Assembly (NCBI GenBank): GCA_043228905.1
Contig: JBHGNT010000003.1
Coordinates: 12,648,001 to 12,712,000 of the forward strand
Source of the DNA: Azolla caroliniana
Lineage: Eukaryota > Polypodiophyta
DNA length: 64,000 nt
Direction: 5' to 3'
Below the pieces are notes generated by a model. That model saw only the letters and a program-made list of their open reading frames with translations. It searched no databases and was not told the origin of the DNA. Positions 1 to 10,409 of the stretch are shown piece by piece. A program made the position numbers and the translations under genes. Every line of letters starts with the position of its first letter. The first letter of the stretch is position 1.

Positions 1-680
1 CTCCAAATGTCTTCCGACCAATTTGGCTGGCCCAATGTGTTCTTTATCTAACATCCGACTTCCGGCTGGATGGTGCGTATCTCATCCGGTGTTCTCTTCC
101 AGTCAACTAGGAGGATGATCCCATCTTCTCCGTCTCCCAATCAGCAATAGCGTTTTCTGCCATGAAGACTATGTACCGGATCCTGATGACCTGGTTCTAC
201 TTCTCAGGGGGGCGTTCTACTTCTTAAAGGGTGTCTCTTCCCTTGGTTATGATTAGTCGGCTCTGCATCGTTCTCTTTTGTTGGCTTCTCATCCGAGTTC
301 GATTTGGATCCTTGTCAATGTCCGTCTTCCGGATGCCCTTTCGGATGGTCCGGCTCCTTGTCTGGATCTGGCCTCCAAATGTTCTCCGATCGATTTGACT
401 GGCCCAATGTGTTCTGGAGCTAATATTTGACTTCCGGCTGGATGGTGCATATCTCATCTAACTGTTCTCTTCTGGTCAACGAGGAGGATGATCTCATCTT
501 CTCTGTCTCCTAATTGGCAATAGCCTTTTCTTCCATGAAGACTATGTACCGGGTCCTGATGACCTAGTTCTGCTTCTCAAGGGTGTATCTGCTGCCTTGG
601 TTTTGATTAGTCAGCTCTGCATCGTTCTCTTTTGCTGGTTTGTCATCTGAGTCTGATTTAGATCCTTGTCCATGACACAT
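1..680 (-). repeat. Tandem duplication of the integrase/RT linker region
   Basis: Two diverged direct copies of a segment of about 360 bp lie head to tail. Copy 1 runs from 1 to about 372 and copy 2 from 373 to about 680. The segment starting CTCCAAATG at 1 recurs at 373, and the segment starting TTGGTT at 243 recurs at 597, so the spacing changes by about 18 bp through an indel. On the minus strand the unit corresponds to the hydrophilic linker between integrase and reverse transcriptase, including the counterpart of the FMEN..ADWESEK stretch of the relatives. Confidence 0.75.
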
Positions 681-682
681 CC

Positions 683-2600
683 TTGCCCGTCCTCACCCTC
701 TATGGGATATCACCATCTAAAGGAATTGAGGGAGACTTGGTTATTACATACGCCGTCGTCATCAATGCTTCTAACCAAAAGGTTTTTGACAACCTAGCAT
801 GTACCAACATACATCGAACCCTTTCCATTACGGTCTGGTCCTTTCCATTATGGTCTGGTTCATCCTTTCGGCCATTCCGTTTAGTTTCGGAGTCTTCAAC
901 ACTTTATACTCTAGCTGGATACCTTATGATCAGTAGTATTCTTCAAACTCCCCTTTGTACTCTCCTCCATTTTCCATCCAGACGGCCTTCAGCTTTTGTC
1001 CGAATTCCCTTTCTTCCCTCACCTGGAACTCTTTGAAGACGGACAAGACCTGGTCCATTATCTTTAGCATGAAAGCCCATAATACAACTTCTGGCTATAA
1101 TAATCTATGAAGGTAACAAAGTAAAGTATTGTGCACCAACATGTGATTTTGCATCTACATACCATACATCATTGTGCACGGAGGCCTAGGGCAGAAGGTG
1201 GCCCTATTCTGCTTTCTCGCTAGGTAGTCAACACATTTTGTCCAGATGCACATTCTTCACCTTCGGCATGAGTTCTTTTACAGCTAGCATCTACGTGCCC
1301 TTCTTACTCATGTGGCACAACCTCTTATGCTAGAGCTCGATGGCTATGTCGGCCGCCACATTTGCCTCATTCCAGCTCAGCCATGCATGCATCACATATA
1401 ATGTATTTTGCTTCCGGCATGAGCCACAATTAGGTTTCCCTTGCAGAATTTCCATGTGCCATTTCGGAAGTTACCATTGTTACCTTCATCATCTAGCCAT
1501 CCGGTTGATATCAAATTTAGGCTGATATTTGGAACATGGCGCACATCTTTTAGCATCATTTTGCAGTCTGTTGAGGTTAGCAAACATACATTTCCGATTC
1601 TGATGATCTTGCATGCATTGTCATTTCCCATCTTCACATAGTCGTAATCTTTGGCCGTGTAGGATGAGAAGCATTCTCTGTTGGGGATCAGGTGAAACGA
1701 CGCACCAGAATCGACCATCCATGACGATTCATCACCAACGAGATTTACTTCATTCTGTTCAGTAATGAACAACAACTCCTCTTCACTCATGGCGATGGCT
1801 GACGTGATCTTGCCATCTGAAATCTTTTTCGGCTCAACACCTTTGTTTTTCTGGTAATGTTGATAATTCTTCTAGAAGTGTCCCAACTGCCCATAGTAGA
1901 AGCATGTGAGCTTTCCCTTCGATTTCGACCCCGGCTTGGACCTATCCCTGTTCTGCGGACTTCTCTACCTGCCACTTCCTTTATTGGAGTCACCTTTTGT
2001 GACTAGGACCTTATGATCAGAGATGGACTCTCTGTCCTTCCGACGAGCTTCTTCATTAAGCAAGCTCAACTTCACCATCTCCAAAGACAATTGTTTTCCT
2101 TGTGGTCCTGCATTACCCAAAGTCACCAAGAGCGTCTCTCAGCTGTCCTGAAAGGATCCCAACAACAACAATGCTAGTACCTCGTCGGCTAGAGGTACTT
2201 CTAGAGAGGTGGTCTAATTGATCAGTCCTTGGAAGGCATGCATGTGCTCAACTATGCTTGAGCCATCCTGATATCTCAACCTCACTATCTTCTTGAAGAC
2301 AAAGATTGTTTACGACGTTCTTGTTTTCGAACATGAACCTGATCTTCTTCCAAAGGACACTAGTTTTTGTTTCTTTATTAAAGTTGTTGTATAGACTCAT
2401 GTCTATAATTTAAACACCTTATGTATGCAGTTGTCTTCAGATGCATGACTTCCCAAATCAATGCATCGATCTTGTTCGGTTTTTTGTTGTCGTACTACAC
2501 CAACAACCATAAGACTTTGCACATGAGCATATCTCTCATCTTTGACTTCCAAACGGAGTAGTTGGAGCCAGTAAGCTTGAACATTCCTCTAAGAGATTCA
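683..2600 (-). pseudogene. Decayed copia gag-protease-integrase
   Basis: From high to low coordinates: gag remnants (about 2600-1990), the zinc-knuckle region (about 1990-1790), protease with the DSGAS active-site motif (about 1700) in an open stretch 1790-1392, then integrase-like sequence down to 683. Several frameshifts break it; the protease stretch alone stays open for 132 codons. Order and residues match the type B copia polyprotein at 47337-51409, which supports the assignment. It cannot make a full polyprotein. Confidence 0.8.
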
Positions 2601-2608
2601 TCCATTTC

Positions 2609-2747
2609 TCTGATACCAATTTGATTAGCATATGGGATGGGTCATAACTAATTCACAAGCAGAAATGAGAAAGACAATAACCGAAACAACCGAAAACAAA
2701 ATAGACAAATGCACAGACACAAAGACACGAGATTTTAATATGGAAAT
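2609..2747 (-). repeat. Copia primer-binding site and LTR fragment
   Basis: The minus-strand TTGGTATCAGA at 2609-2619 is the usual primer-binding site complementary to the 3' end of initiator-Met tRNA. The LTR terminal CA is the complement of TG at 2622-2623. Only about 125 bp of LTR remain before the Gypsy-S LTR begins at 2748. Confidence 0.65.
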
Positions 2748-3096
2748 TGTCACATTCTAGACTTGAACCTCTAACCTGTAACACACCCAGTACATAGTGT
2801 TAGATAAACCATATGAAAATTGTTAAGTTATATGTGAACTTGTATATGGTTTAATATTGTATAGTCTAGGATATAATACATTACAGAATATTTTAGTCTT
2901 TAGTATATTCTAGAAATATTCTATGGTATATTCTAGACGGGTATATTCTAGAGATATTCAATCCCGGAACTTGTATAAATATGTGTGTTCACCTAGATTA
3001 CAATCAATGTGAACAACACCAATTACAAAGTCTTTCAATTAAACTCATCCATTTGATTCTCTTCTAATCTCTTGTACATATTATCTATCCGGGACT
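2748..3096 (+). repeat. Gypsy-S LTR with antisense tRNA-like 5' end
   Basis: The LTR begins TGTCACATTC. A TATAAA box lies at 2974-2979 and AATGTGAACAA starts 32 bases later (3006-3016), where transcription would be expected to start. That motif is complementary to the site at 3099-3109 with one mismatch in 11. Near the LTR start, 2748-2818 on the minus strand reads as a degenerate tRNA-like unit with the B-box match GGTTCAAGTCT and complementary ends. LTR ends are inferred by comparison with the two relatives. Confidence 0.6.
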
Positions 3097-3560
3097 GTTT
3101 GTTCACCTTCCCATTCTTGTAGCTTTCCCTCTCATTAGTCGTAGCTATGGCCGACCAAGCTAGTGACTTAAGTCAGATAATGACAACCTTACAACAACTC
3201 CAGCTTGAAAATAAAGCTCTTCGGGATTCTTTACGAGAACTTCAAGTTGGCGCATTACTATACTCATAGACCGCGGAGCCTAATCTTCCACAACAACCTA
3301 GCCCGGAGCCCAATCTTCTATTGACATCTAGCCTAGATTCTTCTCATTTTCTTGAGCCTAAGGTTAGCCTCCCAAATTTTTTTGATGGAACGAGGTCATG
3401 TTTCTAGGGGCTCATCAACCAAATTCATCTTATCATTCGGCTACAACCTCAATGTTATGCAGATGGTCTTCGACAAGTCGGCCTTGTGGGCACCCTCCTC
3501 TCCGGTGTCATGTCAAAGAAATTTGCGTGTCCAGGTGGAACCTCTGGGGTTCTGAACTAG
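2748..3560 (+). mobile_element. Gypsy-S fragment 1: LTR, self-priming site and gag start
   Basis: A 5' LTR (2748-3096) is followed after two bases by the putative self-priming site TTGTTCACCTT (3099-3109). A gag reading frame then starts at ATG 3147. The gag has a short coiled-coil-like start (LQQLQLENKALRDSLRELQ) and, after breaks, the gag core with PNFFDGTR and LVGTLLSG. It is the same family as 12034-12768 and the element at 42085-52701. Stops break the gag, and it ends abruptly near 3560. Confidence 0.7.
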
Positions 3561-3902
3561 GAGCGTGAAAATAAGAGGAAGGAAGGATAGAGTAGGAAGT
3601 CGAGCTGAAAGTATCCGAATAGTCCGGTGTAGCTTCCAACCCTATGTGTGAAGAAGAAAATCCTTATAACGTTTCATATATATAACCAAATCAAGCGTGC
3701 AGACACAAATAAGAAATCTCTTTCCAACGAGCTATAGAACGTAAAAAACGGACGTCAGAGTTGAGAGTTATGAACAAAACACCCTACACAGTTAACCCTC
3801 AAACGCGGAAGAAGAAAGAATGCCAAATAGAAGAATCTCCATTATTTCAAGAAGGAAAAAAAACCCTTTACAAAATATGTCTCTTTGATTGTCCCCCCCT
3901 TA
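3560..3902 (-). repeat. Probable 3' LTR remnant of Gypsy-M
   Basis: A minus-strand polypurine tract (complement of 3893-3902) follows the end of the Gypsy-M pol remnant. The AT-rich stretch 3560-3892 beyond it has the low-complexity, non-coding look of an LTR. No matching second LTR copy is seen in the window, so the ends are not fixed. Confidence 0.4.
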
Positions 3903-4663
3903 ACAATAATCCTTTCCCTTCTTATTCTAAATCTACACCTTTGCATGCGGGACATGTGGCACCAAATTCCTCTTTCCCTTTATTTGAAAAGTTGATGCAC
4001 ACCAATCATCTTCATTCAATTCTGGAATCGACACGAGAGTCATCTTCATCCCCTTTGCTCGAAAAGCTAACTCCTCATTTACATTCTCTTCTAGACCAGT
4101 ATCCTGTGATGAAATTGTCGTTACCGCTTCTAATTGGATACTTGTAGCTGTCGTTTCATGAACCACCTCTTCTTCAACATCTTCTTCCCAATTCGAATTA
4201 GCTTCCACTGATCCTTCATCTTGCAAAATGTCACGAACAAGAGAGATTCTTTGAATAACGAGTTTAATTCATTTACCAACAATTGGAACTTGAAGAAGAG
4301 TTCCATCAAATTCTGATAAAATATATGTTCCATTTTGTCGGACTTCTACCACTCGATACGACCCAAACCAACTATGAGAGAATTTTCGAATAGATTTGTG
4401 TTGATGTTCGTAACTACAATCAAACACCAAAACCCAATCTCCTTTTTTAATGGGAATATTTCGAAGTCGATGTCTCTTGTCAAACCGATCCTTATTCTTC
4501 AATTGAACTTCTTGTTGTTTCCTAGCAGCTTTAGCTATATCCTCTAGTCTATTTTCTAATTGACAAATTCTAATAGCCAAGAAATTTTCACGTTCCATCC
4601 GATCTTCCCAAGGTAAAACTCCCCAAGTGGGAATCATCCCCTCTGTTGGCATAATAGGCTTCT
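3903..4663 (-). pseudogene. Gypsy-M integrase C-terminus (part after the nested insertion)
   Basis: Minus-strand Ty3/gypsy integrase tail. The open stretch from about 4660 to 4269 has IPTWGVLPWEDRM, a helical segment, FDKRHRLRNIPIKKGDWVLV and a GPY/F-like module (WFGSYRVVEVRQNGTYIL) ending at LLQVPIVGK. After a frame change a Glu-rich tail runs to about 3933. The upstream half of the same integrase resumes at 10410, beyond Copia-A; reading across the insertion restores one alignment except for a stop next to the junction. The precise gypsy clade is unclear. Confidence 0.8.
4659..4663. repeat. Copia-A target-site duplication, left
   Basis: CTTCT directly before the 5' LTR matches CTTCT at 10410-10414 directly after the 3' LTR. 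This proves the element ends. Confidence 0.95.
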
Positions 4664-5115
4664 TGTTAAGAGACAAGCTCAACATCGGCTGGATCGGCAG
4701 AGCAAGCCGAGGACTGGATCGGTTGGGACCGATCGGTTAGGCCGGACCGGTGTGTAAAACGTGTGTGTAAACCGGTACGCAGACCGGTGCGTAGAAAGGC
4801 CGTATCGGTGCGTAAACCGAAAGGCCGTTAGAGAGATATTCCTCGTAAGGAATAGTTTTGGGAGTAAGAGTCGAAGCTCATTTATGAGCAATCAAGTACT
4901 GTCAGTACTTGTGTCAGCTTGATTGTCAGGGCTCGTATAAAAGTGCTCATTGAGCACATCCTATGTACAGGTTGAGTATTATTTTTGAATTAAGTTCTGT
5001 GTCTTACTCTCTCTCTGTCTCTCCCGTGCGTACTGTGCAAACCTAAGCTTTCCATTAAACCTGCGTTTTATGTTGTTCGGTTTTCCTATATTGCTTCTGC
5101 ACGCAATTCTTCTCA
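4664..5115 (+). repeat. Copia-A 5' LTR
   Basis: Starts TGTTAAGAG and ends TTCTCA next to the primer-binding site. The promoter is TATAAAA at 4936-4942. Three short palindromes surround it: GCTCAT-TT-ATGAGC at 4876-4889, CAAGTACTG-T-CAGTACTTG at 4893-4911, and GTGCTCA-T-TGAGCAC at 4943-4957. The upstream part has repeated GATCGGTT and ACCGGT blocks. Confidence 0.95.
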
Positions 5116-5126
5116 TGGTATCAGAG
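5116..5126 (+). other. Copia-A primer-binding site
   Basis: TGGTATCAGAG begins at the first base after the LTR and is complementary to the 3' end of initiator-Met tRNA, the standard primer of plant copia elements. Confidence 0.9.
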
Positions 5127-5197
5127 TGCGAGGGTTGAGAACCTCTACAACCGACTTTGCTTGAAGGAAAAACCAATGAAGAAGAACAAGAAAACCG

Positions 5198-8100
5198 ATG
5201 GATAGTGGAATGGCTAGCTCGCTTCCAACGGAGAAGCTCGACCGAAACAACTGCACGTCTTGGTCTTACAAGATGCACCAGTACTTGCTCAGACACGGTT
5301 ACTGGAGCTATGTTGATGGTGCAAATGACACAGCACCCGATTCGACACACAAAGACTTCCCAGCGTGGGAACAATCGGCGAGCAGAGTGGTGTACTGTTT
5401 CGCGTCTTGTGTGGGTGAACAACTATTACGCTACATTCGGTATGCAAAAATGCGAGCACCACAACTAGGAAGATCTGAAGAAGATTTTCGCCACGAGCAC
5501 CACAACTAGGAAGCTTCAACTCCGACAAGAGTTGAGCAACCTACAACAACACGATTTGCCGGTAGCTGACTATACCTCGAGGATTAAGGACATATGCGAC
5601 TCCTTAGCTTCCATCGATGTGAACATCGAGGAAAGCGAGATTGTCCAGGTCTGTCTCGGGATTTGGCGTCGAAGTTTGGGGTGTTCCAAACTACTTTGTG
5701 TACCCGGGAGAATACGCTGTCCTTTTTTGACTTACAGTCGATGCTCCTTATAGAGGAGAACCACGCCGGTGCGTCGACAAGCACGCATGCCGATAGCAAG
5801 ATGTTGTACACGGAGGGAGAGAGGCCCTGTGGTCGTGGCGGATGAGGCGAGTCGGAACACAATGGTGGCAGCCGACGGGATCAAGGAAGAAGGCACCGAA
5901 GTGATGCCGACAACAATTCTGGACCCTCCGGAAACAGGGGGAGTCGGGGCGACGAGAACCGGCAAGGGAAATCTGCCGCGGAATGTTGGTACTGTGGCAA
6001 GAAAGGCCACAGGGAGAGCGAGTGCTGGAAAAAGCGCGCCGAGTCGGAGAGGATCGGTTCCGGATCTGGTTTCGGATATACTGACAAAGGAAACCGACAA
6101 CAATCGCACTATGCCGAAGGATCCGGAGAAGCCGGAAAAGGGTTAGTCTTCGTGACGAGACACGAAGCAAACTCAATGAAGCAGTCTACCCTGAAATCGG
6201 ACGAGGTGTGGTACGTCGACTCCGGCACGTCAAACCACATGACGTGCCACGAGGAGTGGTTCTCATATCTTGAGAAACCGACGCAACCAGGAGTAGTCGC
6301 AACCGGAGACGACACTCCGCATCCGATCGCGAATGTCGGTGAAGTTCCCTTGAGCCATGTCGGGCAGAAAGGGAAACTTATGAACGTGTTACACGTCCCG
6401 ACCATCACGAAGAATGTGGTGTCGGTTGGGCAGATCGGTGACCAGGAGATACAGGTTCGGTTTACACACCTCGGGTGCTTCATTGAGGAAGAAGGTCGTA
6501 TTATTGCGCAAGGGCGCAGAGATGGGAGGATGTTCATCCTCGACTCTACTGATGGCGGCACCGCAATGTTCACGAAGGGACAGAAAGTCGAGTCGGACAT
6601 CAACTTATGGCACAAGTGGATAGGCCACGTCAACTACTAGCGGCTTCAAGACCTGCAATCGAAACAAGTGGTGTTCGGATTGCCCAAATTTAGTGGCCGG
6701 AAGGCACAAGTTTGTGAAGCCTGCCAGCTTCGGAAGCAACACCGACTTCTCTTCCCCAACGAGTGTAACCAGAGCCAGAACAAGCTCGACTTGATACACT
6801 CCGATGTGTGGGGGCCGGCACAAAACGTTAGTCTTGGCGGGAGCCGATATTTCGTCTCCTTCATCGACGACTACATGCGGCACACGTGGATCTACCTCAT
6901 TGAGAGGAAGAGCGAAGTCTTCGACTGTTTCTGGGACCTCAAAGGGTTCGTGGAAACGGAAACAGGAAGAAAGATCAAGTGCATGCAGTCGGATGGCGGA
7001 AAAGAATACTTTTCCGGTCAATTCAACAGTTATTTACAACAGATGGGAATTCGGCGCGAATTCAGTTGTAGATTCACGCCAGAGCAAAACTGCGTGGCCG
7101 AGAGGAAAAATCGGTCGGTGGTGGAAGCGGCATGGGCAATGCTGGAGGAGAAGAGCTTGCCCAAGTTCTACTGGGCTGAGGTGGTAAGGACTGCGGTATA
7201 AATCCAAAACCGGATCGGAGACAAAGTGTCGGCGCACGAGCTATATTTTGGAATGAAGCCGAACTTGCGACACTTACGAATTTTCAGTAGCATTGCCTAT
7301 GTGCATGTGCCGAAAGAGAAAAGGAGGAAGTTGGACGCGAAAGCTGAGAAGTGTATCTTGGTCGGCTATTCGAACGAGCAGAAGGGTTACAAGTGTTATA
7401 ACCCACACACCAAACAAGTGCGCGTGAGCCGCGACGTTGTGTTTGATGAGTCCGCGTCTTGGTACTTGCCTCTGACTCCGGACCTCACCTCCAATCCGAG
7501 TTCTGATGATGAGGGCAGCGAGGCCGAGGTTCCTCCGGTTGAGCCTGAAATCGGGATCCCCGAAGAGATTCCGATTTCGTTTCGGTTAAGTGGACCGAAT
7601 GGACGACTGAGTCAGTTCGACCAGTCCAATGAAGAGCCGGTGAGTAGAGGAGACTCGGCCGTACATTCCCCGCGCAGGAAGCTGAGGAGACGGCTCACGC
7701 GCAAAGAAAAAGGGAAGAAGAAGGTGTCGAATTACGACACAGATAGGAACGAGTCGGATCGACGCGAGTCCGACTCCGAGGGAAGCCATGATGGAGCGAA
7801 GTCCGCGTCGGCCGAATGACCTCGACATCGGCTAAAGACCGATTACGCTGATCTACCCACCAGAAGAACCCAGTTGTGCGCTTCGGATAGAACGAGTACA
7901 TGGCGCATCATTATGCATACATGACCCGTGTAGCGGAAGTGCGTGAGCCGGAGAGCTACGCTGAAGCGGCTAAGGACACGAATTGGCGCGCCGCGATGGA
8001 GGAAGAGATGCACGCATTGGCGGAAAACGAGACTTGGGACCTAGTTGACGCACCAAAGGGTGTGAAGCCGATCGGATGTAGGTGGGTGTACAAGGTCAAG

Positions 8101-9447
8101 TACAACACCGACGGCACGGTCAACCCATACAAGGCCCGGTTAGTAACGAAAGGCTACGCGCAAAAACACGGCATTGACTACGATGAGACGTTTGCGCCGG
8201 TCGCGAAGATGATGACCGTCCGTGTTTTGCTCACGGTAGCTGCGGCAAAGGGGTGGCACTTACATCAGATGGATGTAAAGAATGCGTTCCTGCAAGGTGA
8301 GCTTGAGGAACAAGTAAGTGTACATGGTACAACCCCCCGAATTTCACTCTGGAACGAACACTTCGGCAGTGTGCCGATTGAAGAAGTCCCTTTACGGACT
8401 GAAGCAAGCCCCGCGTGCCTGGAACGCGAAGATCACGCAGCAACTGCGTCGGATGGGCTTTGCAACGTCAAAATTGAACTCTTCCTTGTTCATCCGGAAA
8501 GGTCGACTTGGGCCGGTTAGTATTTTACTATATGTTGATGACTTGGTCATCATCGGCGCCAACCTAGGTGAAATCGACCGCGTGAAGCTCCAGCTTGCAG
8601 CATCATTCGACATGAAGGATCTGGGGGGGGCCTTCATTACTTCCTCGGGATCGAGGTGATTCGCACCCCCGAAGGCATATTGATAAGCCAACGTCATTAC
8701 GCGCTGAATATGCTCTTCAAATTCGGGATGGCAGACTATAAGTCCGTCACGACTCCTCTGGATAGAACCATCAACCTTCGCCCCGAGTCCGGCAAGGTAT
8801 GCGACCCGACGAGGTTCCGACAAATAGTCGGCAGCCTCATATACTTGACCATCACCCAACCCGATCTCAGTTATCCGGTCGAGGTGATTAGTTAGTTTAT
8901 GGCGCAATCTACCGAGGAGCACCTTCAGCGTGCGCAACGCGTACTACGGTATGTAAGCGGCACTAAGGACCGGGGACTGCTATATCGGACTGGTACAGCC
9001 TCGCCGTTGGTAAGCTACACTGACGTTGATTGGGCTGGGAACATCGTTGATCGCCGATCCACGTCCGGATACGCGTTCTGTCTTGGGAGTGCCATGATCG
9101 CGTGGAGTAGTAAGAAGCAGCCGGCAGTTGCACTGTCATGCACCGAAGCTGAGTACCAAGGAGCGGCTGTCGTGACATGCGAAGCCATTTGGTCGAAACG
9201 GCTACTTAAGGACTTGCAAGAGGAGGTGTCCGATCCGACGACGATCTACTACGACAACCTCAGCAGCATCCAGCTTGCCAAGAACCTTGTTTTCCACGCC
9301 TGGACTAAGCACATTGAGGTGCACTACCATTTCGTCCGTGAGCGTGCTCTCTCCAGTGAAGTCGAACTTCAGTATGTTCCGACGAATCGGCAGCCCGCCG
9401 ACATCTTCACCAAGCCTCTTGGTCTAGACAAGTTGCGGCAATTCTAG
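5198..9447 (+). pseudogene. Copia-A gag-pol remnant
   Basis: Gag starts near 5198 (MDSGMASSLPTEKLDRNN), close to the gag of Copia-C. A 45-bp internal duplication repeats CGAGCACCACAACTAGG at about 5454 and 5499 and ends the frame. The zinc knuckle (C-X2-C-X4-H-X4-C, starting CWYCGKKGH) is near 5985-6030. Protease has VDSGTSNHM near 6215. Integrase (6668-7201) has CEACQ, the DD acidic residues and the FYWAE region, and ends at a stop. RT and RNase H cover 7900-9447, with FAPVAKM, YVDDLV near 8535 and ALSCTEAEY near 9140. Frameshifts occur near 8315 and at a G8 run near 8630, with a stop near 8895. It cannot be translated whole. Confidence 0.9.
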
Positions 9448-9459
9448 AGTGCACTTGGG

Positions 9460-10059
9460 TTGCATCACCTCGACGTGCCGAACTTGAGGGGGAGAGGTGT
9501 CCTGAATGGTGTCCCGAATGACCACCGAACCGAGTTGGATAATGAGTTCAATTTCGGATCAGCTGAAGAAGCCGAGGGCGGACCCGTGGAAGAGTCCAAA
9601 AGCGGACACGAAGGGAGCAGTTGGGAGAAAGAGCCGAAGCCAATCAAGCATGGGGGAGATGGCACCGTCAAGGGCGAGAAGACTGAAGAAGAGTTGGAGA
9701 CAGCAAACTCAGATGAGAGCGAAAACCGATCGGAGGTAGCCGAGTCGGTTCAGATGTTTGATTCAGATACGCTGAATCAACCAAGGGCCAAGCGGAAGAG
9801 AAGGCGGCATAAGAGGCGCCAACACCGCAACAACAAGGAAGCTGAGAAGGGTCGTGGGAGCAGACAAGCTGACCGGAAGGATCAAAGCACGCGGAGTCGA
9901 ACAGGCCAAGGAGCGCGAGCAAGGCGTGGAGCCAGGAGAAGCCGGAGCGTAGATCCGGAGGAGAAGGCAAAACCTCAAGTTGAGCTTGAGGGGGAGTGTG
10001 AAGAGACAAGCTCAACATCGGTCGGATCGGCTGAGCAAGCCGAGGACTGGATAGGTTAG
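9460..10059 (+). CDS. Copia-A 3' extra ORF, acidic then strongly basic protein
   Basis: A 199-codon open frame follows the RNase H stop and runs a short way into the 3' LTR. Its first two thirds are Glu/Ser-rich. The last third is Arg/Lys-rich (KRKRRRHKRRQHRNN, then RARRGARRSRS), like a nuclear-localisation or nucleic-acid-binding tail. I recognise no domain. The ORF sits between two nearly identical polypurine tracts (about 9482-9495 and 9984-9996). Copia-C has a short counterpart, which argues that the arrangement is a family trait. It may be non-coding spacer that happens to be open, as other frames here are also fairly open. Confidence 0.4.
   Translation: MHHLDVPNLRGRGVLNGVPNDHRTELDNEFNFGSAEEAEGGPVEESKSGHEGSSWEKEPKPIKHGGDGTVKGEKTEEELETANSDESENRSEVAESVQMFDSDTLNQPRAKRKRRRHKRRQHRNNKEAEKGRGSRQADRKDQSTRSRTGQGARARRGARRSRSVDPEEKAKPQVELEGECEETSSTSVGSAEQAEDWIG
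9482..9495 (+). other. Copia-A inner polypurine tract
   Basis: ACTTGAGGGGGAGAGG lies shortly after the RNase H stop and closely matches the outer tract at 9984-9996. Either could prime plus-strand synthesis; only the outer one abuts the present LTR. Confidence 0.6.
9984..9996 (+). other. Copia-A outer polypurine tract
   Basis: GCTTGAGGGGGAG lies directly before the 3' LTR start at 9997, the expected position for a plus-strand primer. Confidence 0.8.
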
Positions 10060-10409
10060 GCCGGACCGGTACGCAGACCGGTGCGTAGGAAGGCCGTATC
10101 GGTGCGTAAACCGAAAGGCCGTTAGAGAGATATTCCTCGTAAGGAATAGTTTTGGGAGTAAGAGTCGAAGCTCATTTATGAGCGGTCAAGTACTGTCAGT
10201 ACTTGTGTCAGCCCGATTGTCAGGGCTTGTATAAAAGTGCTCATTGAGCACATCCTATGTACAGATTGAGTATTATTTTTGAATTAAGTTCTGTGTCTTA
10301 CTCTCTCTCTGTCTCTCCCGTGCGTACTGTGCAAACCTAAGCTTTCCATTAAACCTGCGTTTTCTGTTGTTCGGTTTTCCTATATTGCTTCTGCATGCAA
10401 TTCTTTTCA
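9997..10409 (+). repeat. Copia-A 3' LTR
   Basis: Starts TGTGAAGAG and ends TTTTCA, followed by the CTTCT target duplication. It has the same promoter palindromes as the 5' LTR. Compared with it, 14 bp and 25 bp are missing, each between short repeats (CGGTT and ACCGGT). Confidence 0.95.

Larger units (their letters stand above)
1..2747 (-). mobile_element. Broken copia element (type B relative), 5' half
   Basis: Read on the minus strand this is LTR end, primer-binding site, gag, protease and integrase, running off the left window edge before reverse transcriptase. It is clearly related to the better-preserved elements at 14816-20100 and 46621-52104 but has many indels. It is truncated on the LTR side, where a Gypsy-S LTR starts at 2748. 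No target duplication can be assigned. It is an old insertion compared with its relatives. Confidence 0.8.
4664..10409 (+). mobile_element. Copia-A, complete but decayed Ty1/copia retrotransposon
   Basis: The element has 5' LTR 4664-5115, an initiator-Met-type primer-binding site at 5116-5126, gag-pol remnants 5198-9447, a 3' spacer with a basic ORF 9460-9996, and 3' LTR 9997-10409. CTTCT duplications flank it inside the integrase of Gypsy-M. The LTRs are 452 and 413 bp; the 39-bp difference is two deletions in the 3' copy, of 14 and 25 bp, each between short direct repeats. Other copies of this LTR are the solo LTR at 32088-32597 and a fragment at 13975-14170. Confidence 0.95.
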
